Shown here: piece after piece, positions 44,101 to 53,887 of the stretch | How positions within the stretch are numbered: the stretch's first letter is position 1 | Layout of the letters: each line of letters starts with the position of its first letter | Source: Theobroma cacao | Taxonomy: Eukaryota > Streptophyta > Magnoliopsida > Malvales > Malvaceae | Assembly (NCBI RefSeq): GCF_000208745.1 | Contig: NC_030857.1 | Coordinates: 9,414,080 to 9,478,079, forward strand | DNA length: 64,000 bases | Reading direction: 5' to 3' | Notes under the pieces: generated by a model | Seen by the model: the letters and a program-made list of their open reading frames with translations, nothing else | Database searches by the model: none | Told to the model about the DNA's origin: nothing | Position numbers and translations under genes: made by a program

Positions 44101-45772
44101 ATTTCCCAACACCCGAGAGTTTCTTGCTACAACGAGAATGAATTTCGTTGCAGCAAGAAACAGGGCAATTAAGTTAGAAGAATTTTTATCATAATAAAAA
44201 TCTAGTTTTGCTACAATGCAATTCAATTTGGAAGCATTTAACAATTTCAACATTCAATATTCAATGCAAATACATATTAATTCCAACCTCTCTATATAGC
44301 AAATATATATACATATATAAACACATATACCACCACCGTCTCACCCAGATCGTGTGCACCCCCACATCGCGCACAGCTAATGCCATCGTGTGCTCTCCCA
44401 CATCGTACAAAGCTAATGCCATTGTGTGCTCCCTTACATCGTGCACAGGTAATATCATCATTCACACTCCCGCACCCCGTCATCACTGGAATGTGCACTC
44501 CCATACCGCACATGCGTGGTTATAATTATCACACAATATTAACTATTCATACACAACATATATATATCCACATAATATAGGAGCACAAGGATTCATCATA
44601 TTACACATTCACAACATACAACGTTTCATCAAGGGCTTGTTCCCATGCAATTTTAAAGAAAAACTAATAAAATATTTCGAGTGGTTCAATCAAGCACATA
44701 ATCATTTATTCCAAAACATTTTTTACTGCAAGTTCACTCACATGTCTTTGTTAATGCTTGTGGGTCGACTCCAACTTTGACTAATGCTCCGTGTGGAGGT
44801 GTGAGGCCTCGTTGGAACCTATCACACACAATAGCATCACAATCAACACAATTCACATAACTATAAACTCTAAAGGCTATCTCCTAAATCATGTTTTACT
44901 AGTTATTCCTAACTAGCTTCCAATTACCATTAAGTGGCTATTTATTTTCATTATTCTAGTCACACTAAAGATGAATAAACAACCTCAACTACAAAACACT
45001 CACAAATCTAGCCACTAGCTATTATCAACAACTCAAAAATCAACTCAATTTGATTACTCACCTTGGTAGAATTGTAATTGAATTCCTTTTCAAAATTTTT
45101 GAAGCTATCATAGAAAGTCTCTTTTTCTCTCTCTAAAAAACCTAGCTAGTGAGAGAAACTGTTAAGGTAAGACTTTTGAGGGTTTTAAGGTGGAAGAGTA
45201 AAAGAGCACAAAGGACTTTGTGAAAAAGTGCACAAAAGTATGAAAATTGGGGTTTAACTTGAGAAAGTCATGGAGGCTTTTAAGGAGGCTTCCATTGGAA
45301 GATAAAGAACGTGAAATGGAGAGAAAAGATGGGAAGAAGAAGAAGAAGAAACTGCTAGAATTTTTTTATATTTATCTTATAGTTGACTAAAGTTCCTTTT
45401 ATTTACAAAAATGCCATTCAATAGTTAACTTTGCCTTCTTCTTCCACTTAGTTCAAACTTTTTACTCTTTTGACACTAAGAAAAGGTCCATAATAGATTA
45501 GAGGTACTCGAGTTCATGAAAACTTAAAATTTTAGACCTCGAGACCTAAAATGACCATTTTGCCCATATCATGAAAATTATCGTTATTTCTATTTTCTTC
45601 ACTTATTTCATTATTGTATGCATCACTCATTTATTCCTTAGGCCTACTTAGGCCTTAATAATATTAGAAAACCCACTTCTAGGAGCTCACTAAAGGAAAT
45701 GATGAAATTTCCCCTAGTCCGTGTTATCGCATTTACTTCTAGTTACGTATCTATGGAGGTCAAGGTTTCACA
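44101..45772 (-). mobile_element. Truncated LTR D (chromovirus A/B/C type)
   Basis: Reverse strand from TGTGAAACC (45772) with the usual body: CCAAG/GTGAGTAAT (donor at 45062), a 36-37 bp minisatellite (44342-44455) and two palindromes (44120-44160). The last few hundred bases of the LTR are missing, as it ends abruptly against Athila-like DNA near 44100. On the right it abuts copia RNase H, so it was inserted there; the right TSD candidate is TATCA (45773-45777), the left copy is lost. Confidence 0.8.
44342..44455. repeat. 36-37 bp minisatellite, 3 units (LTR D)
   Basis: Units contain 'cgtgtgc-c-cccacatcg' and 'gcacagctaatgccat'. Confidence 0.8.
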
Positions 45773-47100
45773 TATCACCTCTTCCAATGATCTCCCTGAT
45801 CAGGTGATAACGCCACAATACGTGTTTGGATCGTTGATGAGACCTCGGTTCCTGTGCTTACGTAATGGCTCCATTGTTGTCATAGTACAAAATTAGAAGA
45901 TCAACAATACTAAGAACCACACCAACTTCAGTTATAAACTTCTTGATCCAAACTCCTTCCTTTGCTACCTTCGACGCAGAGATATATTCAGCCTCAGTTG
46001 TAGAATCTGCAGTCATTGCTTGCTTGGAACTTTTCTAGCTTATAGCACTGCCATTTAAGGTAAATATAAACCCACATTGTGATTTGCTATCATCTTTATC
46101 ATATTGGAATACAACATCTCCATATCTTGTAACTTGGAGTTTAGCCCTCCATAGACCAAGAAAACATCCTTAGTTCTCCATAAGTACTTAAGGATATTTT
46201 TCACAGCAATCTAGTGACTCTTACTTGGATTTGATTGGTATTTTCTCATGACACTCAGAGTATACCCCACATTTGGTCTAGTACATAGCATGGCATACAT
46301 GATGGATCCTACAGTCGATGCATACGGTATCCTATCCATCCTCATCCTCTCATCTTGCGTCTTTAGACACATATCTTTTGATAGATGAATGTATTGTGAT
46401 ATAGGCAAGTGTCACTTTTTGGACATAGTCATGCTAAACCTCTTGAGCACTTTGTCTATATAAGTGGATTTGGACAATTCTAGCAGCCTCTTTGATTTAT
46501 CTTTATAAATCCTTATTCCCAGAATATAGGCTATTTCTCCTAAATCCTTTAGAGAGAATTGTTTGGATAGCCAGATTTTGATAATCTACAACATCGGTAT
46601 ATCATTTCCTATTAATAGCATGTCATCAACATAAAGTACTAAAAATATGACTATTTGTCCATTTACCTTCTTGTAAACACATGGATTACCAAGATTCTTG
46701 ACGAAATCATATTCTTTAATAATTTCATCAAATCTAATGTTCTAGCACCTAGACGCTTGCTTTAGCCTGTAAATGGACTTTTGGAGTTTGCATACTTTAT
46801 GCTGATTCTCCTTTGATGTAAAACCTTGAGGTTGTGTCATATACACGTCTTCTTGCAAATTCCTGTTAAGGAATGTTGTCTTTACATCCATCTGCCATAT
46901 CTCATAATCATAATATATAGCAATAGCCAACAAAATCCTAATGGATTTAATCATGGCTACAAGTGAGAAGGTTTCCTCATAATTGATTCCTTCGACTTGG
47001 TTGTAACCTTTATCAACGAACCTAGCCTTGTACATTTCTACATTATCATCCATGTTAGTTTTTCTCTTAAAGTCCCATTTGCATCTTATGGGTATTACCT
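45773..47100 (-). pseudogene. Copia RT and RNase H (decayed)
   Basis: RT: ARFVDKGYNQVEGINYEETFSLVAMIKSIR (about 46930-47030), WQMDVKTTFLNRNLQEDVYM, KLQKSIYRLKQASRC near 46745, then the catalytic VLYVDDMLLIGN (YVDD at 46622-46637), QFSLKDLGEIAYILGI, and RIPYASTVGSIMYAMLCTRP (about 46270-46330). RNase H: a SAISWKSSKQ-like and TTEAEY segment near 45980-46060 and SKHVLWRYHLIRE near 45800, where LTR D interrupts. It has at least five stops or frame changes. Confidence 0.88.
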
Positions 47101-48587
47101 TTTAAGGTGCATTAACCAAAGTCCATACTTGGTTGACATGCATGGCATCCATTTCAGATTTCATGGCCTTCAGCCACTTATCAGAATCAATATCAGATAT
47201 TGCTTCCTCATAAGTAGTAGGCTCTTTGTCAATTGCCAGAGCATCTCTTTCCATCATAAATCTATCTCTTTGGAAGTTGTCTCTGTCTAGTAGATTTACG
47301 GAGCACCTGTGTTTCTTGAGCATTGATTTGAGTATCCAATGCTTCAACCGTAGACTCAGGTTCCAAAGGGATGTTAGTTTGTGGTTCTTGAACCTCTTCA
47401 AGAATTCTTTTACTCTCACTAATCCCTTCAGGAAAAAACTTTTTCTCCAAGAATGTGGCATGTTTCAAGACCAACAACTTTTGGTTGGTGGGATTGTAAA
47501 AATAGTATCCTACAGTTTATTTAGAATACCCTACAAACTTGCATTTGTCTGATCTAGCTCCAAGCTTATTAGATGACGTACGCTTCACATAAGCCGTAAA
47601 TCCTTAAATCCTTGTATAAGACAAGTTTGGCCTTTTCCCATACCACATTTCATATGGTGTCTTATCAACCAATTTTGTTGGAACCTTGTTAAGAAGGTAG
47701 ACAGCAATCTTTAGGGCATATCCCCAAAACCATGTCTAACAAGGTTCGATTTCTCTTCTCAGACACTCTATTATGTTGTGGAGTTCTAGGTGGAGTTCAT
47801 TGTGATAGAATCCCATGTTCCATTAATAATCCAGAAACTCTTAACTAAGATATTCTTCTCCTTGGTCCGATCTAAGAGTGAGAATACTCTTCTCAGTTTG
47901 TTTCTCAACTTTAAGTCTAAACTCTTTGAACTTTTTAAAAGCTTCAGACTTTTGATTCATTAGGTACACATAACCAAATCTAGAATGGTCATTTGTAATC
48001 GTAATGAAATACAAATAACCTCCTATGGTTGGTGTGTTTAAGGGTCCACATACATCCAAATGTATTAGCCCTAGGAGCACACTTGCTCTTTCAGCCTTTC
48101 TAGTAAAAGAAGTCTTAGTCATCTTACCAAGGAGACAACATTCACAAGTTCCATATGATTCATAATCAAATGGATCTAGATAACCTTGTTTATATAACTT
48201 GGTTATCCTTATCTCATTGATATGACCAAGTCTACAATGCCAGATATAGATTTGATTTGAATTATATTTTCTAGCTTTCTTGATATCTATATTGAGCATT
48301 AGGCTATCAAGATCCATAACATAAAGTCCTCCATGACATGTTACGGATCCATAAAATATATCATTTAGAATGACAATGCAACAATTGCCCTTCATACTGA
48401 ATTTGAAATCATCATTCTTAGCTAGACATGAAACTGAAATGATGTTTCTAGTTAATGTTGGTACACAATAGCACTCTTTTAGCTCCAACATTAAGCTCGA
48501 TGGTAAAATAAGATCACAAGTCCCAACGGCAACTACTGTAATATTTACACCATTGCCCACTCTTAGGACTACCTCATTTTTTACCAA
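47101..48587 (-). pseudogene. Copia GAG-pre-integrase and integrase (decayed)
   Basis: The longest open piece is 47841-48587. It includes LTRNIISVSCLAKNDDFKF and the zinc-binding WHCRLGHIN...CECCLLGKMTK (HHCC, about 48140-48255). The catalytic core follows: first D in LIHLDVCGPL (about 48060), TNDHSRFGYVYLM, and second D in LRSDQGEEYLS at the end of the open piece. Beyond a stop the E-region, VPTKLVDKTPYEMWYGKRP (about 47640-47700), and the linker with VLRKSTRQRQLPKR lead to the start of RT (ALAIDKEPTTYEEAI, about 47190). Confidence 0.88.
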
Positions 48588-48890
48588 GCCTTCTACTATC
48601 CTTTAAAGCTTTTATGTCAGTACATAAATGCGATCCACATCCTGAATCTATTATCCAAGATTTAGGACTGGTAGTAGAAAGATTAAGCTCAATCATATTT
48701 AAAGTTATCTCTTTACTTGTTAAGATTGCACCCTTCCATTTATTGAGAACTTTTCTCAAAGTGATATACCAGTCCAAACATTTTAGGCTGATAGCATCAA
48801 GTATGCCAAGCAAAGTAGCAATTATTATACTCATTCTAACAACCTATAAATATAGAAAAAGTATTTGTATTAGTCTATCATGTTATTAAC
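48574..48890 (-). pseudogene. Copia protease remnant
   Basis: SWIIDSGCGSHLCTDIKALKD (about 48610-48670) carries the DSG aspartic site in the copia context W-[IL]-[IL]-DSG-x-[ST]-x-H (here with Gly for the Ser/Thr). The preceding 150 bp, where the gag zinc knuckle would be, is too decayed to recognise. Confidence 0.8.
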
Positions 48891-50828
48891 TAATTTAAGA
48901 CGAGGTATTAAATCTTAGATTGATTCTCCCACTAATTTGTTGTAATAATATACCTCACTATTATACAAAAATCTCTTCTAGGTATTTCTAGCGGGATGGA
49001 ACCCCTTTCGAATTATTGCAACCTTGAGTGACTCAACAAATCATAATAAGCCTAATTGGTAGATAACATAACTTATGAATTGCATCCACATGCAACTCCC
49101 AAATCAGTTAGGTGGCAACTCATTGTCGAAATGCATCATATGCATTCACCTAACCCTGCCTCTAGGACCATGTGGTTAAGTGTGACACAATCGAACCACA
49201 TAGTTTTAGTTGAGTAAGACCCACCAATAAATCAAACATGCCCGTGTAAAAGTTTGACCTTGAGTGACTCAACAAGTCTCCAATTAAAAGGGTAGCCGGG
49301 TTGTCTTGTTATATGGTGGAAGGCAACTTAATTATGCAAAAGCATGTGACTCAATATTTTAATGAGGGATTTTTGCTGTTGCATTTATCTTGTTATTTAG
49401 GTCTCATTGAAATTGGCATGTATAGCATTTATAATATTGTATAAAATAAATCTATCACATGCATACTACTAAAATGGTTATGGACTTTTATCTAATCTAG
49501 CTTCCTTAAGCCATCAAAGGAAATTAGTTGGCCAAATCTTGAGGAATTACATACAAATATCACCATAGCTTGTAGTCTTGTAATTTTCATGTCTCCTTGG
49601 TTCCTTCGTCCTTCATTCTTGGAATTACAAAATTTTCTTCCTAATCTAATCCTATGAATTCTAATTACATATATGTAAAGAAACCTCAAGTTACATTTGA
49701 GGGAAGTAAGATAAGAAGAGAATTTTACAACTCCTGAATAAAATAGAGGAAAGGTAGAGCACACACTCCCTATTTATAAAATAAATACCAAATGCATTCA
49801 ACCATAACCATCCATAACACATTATAGTGGTCTAAGTCCATAATCATCCTTGTACATTCATAATCATATAATGAACATATAAAACTTATGTTTAATTCAA
49901 ATTGAAGATCTTATATGTCATTTGGCAATAATATTACTCAACCTTTAAAGATATTAATCCAAATAATTTGATGTCCTAATCCCATTAAATGTCTTGTGCC
50001 AATTTAGAAGTCCTAGTCCTACTAGGAATTAAATTAAGCATAGACTTTGTAATTTAAAACCTTTTAGAACTATGAATTTAAATTTGACCTTTATTCTCAA
50101 TAGGAGTTCTAATCACATTAGAAATTTAATATTCAGAAGAAATCCTAATCCAATTAGGCTTTCTAATCTTATTAGAAAATTTAATCTTTGTTGTCCTTAA
50201 TTTTTACAATTTTAGTCCAACTAGAATTAGATCTTTGTGGCCAAAAGTCCTATTTCTTTGCCAATTTGATTTTAGAATCTTATTCAGGGCAATCCTAAAC
50301 TCTTTAGGATATATTCCATTACAATTAGGAGTCTAAATTTAGGTCATAACCAAATTAGTACAACTCTTAATTATATAAAGAAGAAATCACACAAACTAGT
50401 GTACTTTTATTGGGTCTGCATCACCTATGCTGTCCCAAATTCAATGAAGCTCCATCTTCCATTGTTTACTGCAATTTTGGCACCAATTCAGAGTCATCCT
50501 ATGCCCCAAATATCATGCAAAAAAGCTCTTAAAACCTCAGCAAATTCAGAATACAAATAGCCATGATTTTGCAGCAGTCCTTGTTACATAAGAATACAAT
50601 TCTAGCAAACTATTTATGCAGAAACATCATCTGATCACCACCCAAACGAGGTAATTAAATACTATAAATTTTCAGAGGTTGAGATCATCCACTTGACCTT
50701 TTACCCTCCAAAAATCAAGCACAAACTTCTTCTCAAAGTCCCTCAAAAAAATTTTCAAAACAGATCACGATATGCAGCTAGATTTTTCATATTAGGATTC
50801 TTTTAAAACAAATCTATAAAATCTTTAA
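48891..50828. other. Unassigned non-coding region with short hairpins
   Basis: No supported ORF. 49010-49300 has two copies of 'ccttgagtgactcaacaa' (about 49022 and 49258), and 50011-50309 holds five short palindromes. Position suggests the 5' untranslated region or LTR of the adjacent copia, but I found no PBS and no LTR termini. Confidence 0.45.
50011..50309. repeat. Five short hairpins with YCTAAT/ATTAGR arms
   Basis: TCCTAGTCCTACTAGGA (50011-50027), TTCTAATCACATTAGAA (50107-50123), CCTAATCCAATTAGG (50144-50158), TTCTAATCTTATTAGAA (50161-50177), TCCTAAACTCTTTAGGA (50293-50309). Arms of 6-7 bp, loops of 3-5 bases. Confidence 0.9.
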
Positions 50829-52780
50829 ATTACTCGCTTTAAATGATTTTATAATCGTATAAATGATTTGAAGTTGAATTACTTTTCATTTTTTGTTAAA
50901 ATAGATCATAATTGGATGTTTTCCTCGAGAAACGTGAAGCAAAAGCCATCCATTGGTATGAAAAGTCCATTTATAGTTGGTCATGCCTTCAAAAGCCTTG
51001 TGACTCCCTTTAAATGGTTTTATAATCTTATAAATGATTTTAAGTTCAATTTTTTTTCACTTTAGGTTAAAATAAATCATAATTAGATGTTCGCCTCAAG
51101 AAACCTTTAGCATAAGTCATCCACTGATAAGGAAAGTCCATTTATAGTCACTCATGCCTTTGAGAACCTTGTTACCTGCTTTAAATGGCTTCACAATCTC
51201 ATAAATGATTTTAAGTTAATTTTTTTTTCATTTTTGGTTAAAACAAATCATAATTGAACATTTTCCTCGAGAAACGTCAAGTGAAAGCCATCCATTGACA
51301 AGAAAAGTCTATTTACAGTTACTCGTGCCTTTGAAAGCCTAGTTACTCACTTTAAATGGGTTTATAATCTTATAAATGATTTTAAGTTGAATTGTTTGTT
51401 CGATTTTGGTTAAAATAAATCATAATTGGATGTTTACCTTGGTAAACGTGAAGTGAAACCCACCCATTGGCAATCAAAGTCCATTTATAGCCACTCATGC
51501 CTTCGAAACCCTAATTACTCTAGATGTTTGTCTCGAAAAATGTGAAGCGAAAGCCATTCATTAACAATAAATGTCCATTTATAGTCACTCATGCCTTTGA
51601 AAGCCTAGTTACTCGATTTAAATGGTTTTAAAACCTTATAAGTGATTCTAAGTTGATTTTTTTTTCATTTTTGGCTAAAATAGATCACAATTAGATGTTT
51701 ACCATGAAAAACATGAGGGAAAAGTCAACCATTGACAAGGAAAGTCCATTTATAGTCACCCATGCCTTCGAAAGCCTTGTTACTTGCTTTAAGTGGTTTT
51801 GTAACTTTCTAAATGATTTTAAATTAAATTTATTTTAATTTTTCATTAAAATAAATCATAATTTGGTGTTTACATTGGGAAACATGAAGCACAAGACATC
51901 CATTGACAAGAAAAATCTATTTATAGTTACTCATGCCTTCGAAAGCCAAGTTACTCACTTTAAATGGTTTTATAATCTCATAAATGATTTTAAGTTGAAT
52001 TTGTTTTCATTTTTGGTTAAAATAGATCCAAAATGGATGTTTGCCTTGAGAAACTTGAAGCGAAGCCTTCGATTGACAAGAAAAGTCTATTTTATAGTTA
52101 CTCATGCCTTTGAAAGCCTTGTTACTCGCTTTAAATGGTTTTATAATCTAATAAATGATTTGAAGTTGAGTTTTTTTTTTTTTTTGGTTAAACAGATCGT
52201 AATTTGATTTTTGTATTGGGAAACGTGAAGCAAAAACCATCCATTGGCATGAAAAGTCCATTTATTGTCACTCATGCCTTAGAAAGCCTTGGTACTTGCT
52301 TTAAGTGGTTTTATAACTTTATAAATGATTTTAAACTGACCTTTTGTTCATTTTCGGTTAAAAGAGATCATAATTTGATGTTGGCATCAAGAAACGTGAA
52401 GTAAAAGCCATCCATTGATAAAGAAAGTCAATATATAGTCACTCATGCCTTCGAAAGTCTTATTACTCGTCTTAAGTGGTTTTATAACTTTATAAATGAT
52501 TTTAAATTGAATTTTTTTCATTTTTCATTAAAATAGATCGTAACTTGATGTTTGCATTGGGAAACGTGAAGCAAAAGCAATCCATTGACAAGAAATGTCC
52601 ATTTATATTCACTCATGCCTTCAAACTCATGCCTTCAAAAGCTGGGTTATTCACTTAATTGGTTTTATAATCTCATAAATGATTATAAGTTAAATTTGTT
52701 TTCATTTTGGTTAAACCAAATCATAATTAGATGTTTTCCTTGAGAAACGTGAAGCAAAAGCCATCCATTGACAAGAAAAG
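50829..52780. repeat. Satellite array, monomer of about 171 bp
   Basis: About twelve diverged tandem monomers. The segment 'gccatccattgacaag' recurs at about 50946, 51118, 51288, 51460, 51552, 51725, 51898, 52066, 52238, 52409, 52579 and 52762. That gives spacings of 168-173 except one shortened unit (about 92) and one longer (183). Each monomer also has 'tttatagtcactcatgcctt' and 'aaatggttttataatc' parts. The array begins part-way into a monomer and is cut on the right by copy C at 52781. Open frames across it are not genes. Confidence 0.95.
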
Positions 52781-53400
52781 TATCACGACCCACATTCTAG
52801 GCCATGACTGTTGCATGGGCCCAATGGACGTAGCCCACTAAGCCCAACCAAGCCTATTTATATGATCTGTTCATTATTCTATTGAAAGTTGCTAAAGTCA
52901 CCATTCATAATTCAATTCAAAATAACGCTAACCATTGCCATCTCATAGTGGCATTACCAATCAAAATATATATATTGTCTACAACATGTATCTTAATAAT
53001 TTACATCAGGTTTGTCTGTACACAACAAAAGGGATACAAGACTTCTAGCGGTGAGACCCGTGCGAAGGTACAGCTATCGAATGCCGAGATACCTGCCAAG
53101 GAGATGAATCTACAAGAACACCTCAACCTAGTTACCGACTGCCTCCTGATCTGAAAACATGAAGTTGAAAATGGTGAGTATAAACCCAGTGAGTGAACAA
53201 AGAAAGGGAACAAGCAAAGGATAAGGAAAGTTTAAAGAAATCATGATGCATTTATTTCAAAAACAATGCAATTTAGTTTAATTCTTAACAAAACCCCTCC
53301 TTAAACCCTTAATTAGTTAATCACTTGATTATGAGGATCCATACATAACAAAGAATTTGAAAAGTGAAAACTTTAGTAGCATTCAAGCAAGTCAAGTGAA

Positions 53401-53716
53401 ACGCTGTAGCGAGAATGAATTTTCGCTGCAGCAAAATTGGGCTCAAATCATTGGTTGGCCGAGGGTTTTTCACTAAACCCCTCATTTCAAACTTAATTAA
53501 TTAATTCCTTGATGCTGGAAGTCCATAGTCAACTATGATATTAAAGGATTGGAAAATATGGCTAAAACCAAACAAGATAGCAAGCAAGACAGAAGGTTTC
53601 TCGCTGCAACTAGAAGCTCCGACAGATTTCTCGCTGCAGCAAGATCCAGGCAAGTGTAACCCTCCAAACTCGAGAGTTTCTTGTTGCAACAAGAATGAAT
53701 CCCGCTGCAGTGAGAA
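53401..53716. repeat. Six GCTGCAGCGAGAA palindromes (LTR C)
   Basis: Variants of TCTCGCTGCAGCGAGA at about 53401, 53421, 53599, 53629, 53679 and 53701. Confidence 0.8.
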
Positions 53717-53856
53717 ATAGAGCAATTTTGTTAAAAGTCATCTTGTTACATGAAAAGCAATTTTTCTTGCTGAAATGAAAAGCAATTTAGGGACAATTAA
53801 CAATACCAACAAACAACACAATCACAAATATTTTCATGACCTTTCTATAACATTTA

Positions 53857-53879
53857 TATATATATATATATATATATAC
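53857..53879. repeat. (TA)n microsatellite
   Basis: TA dinucleotides next to the insertion point of the solo LTR at 53888. Confidence 0.9.
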
Positions 53880-53882
53880 ATA

Positions 53883-53887
53883 CATCA
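53883..53887. repeat. TSD of the solo LTR, left (CATCA)
   Basis: CATCA here and at 56875-56879 flank the LTR exactly. Confidence 0.93.

Larger units (their letters stand above)
45773..48890 (-). mobile_element. Second Ty1/copia element, reverse, decayed and truncated
   Basis: Reverse-strand protease, integrase, RT and RNase H in the copia order (integrase before RT). The 3' end is cut by LTR D inside RNase H; the 5' end fades before gag. No LTR of this element could be defined. It has many stops and frame changes. Confidence 0.85.

Noticed and set aside
47226..47552. Forward ORF of 108 codons
   Set aside because: Shadow of the reverse-strand copia integrase-RT linker.
48891..50828. Candidate host gene region between copia and satellite
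   Set aside because: No ORF above chance length, no exon-like coding pattern; better explained as non-coding retroelement sequence or unassigned DNA.
51863..52404. Two ORFs with similar peptides, possible repeat protein
   Set aside because: They follow the 171-bp satellite monomer (171 is a multiple of three), so repeated peptides are expected without coding function.
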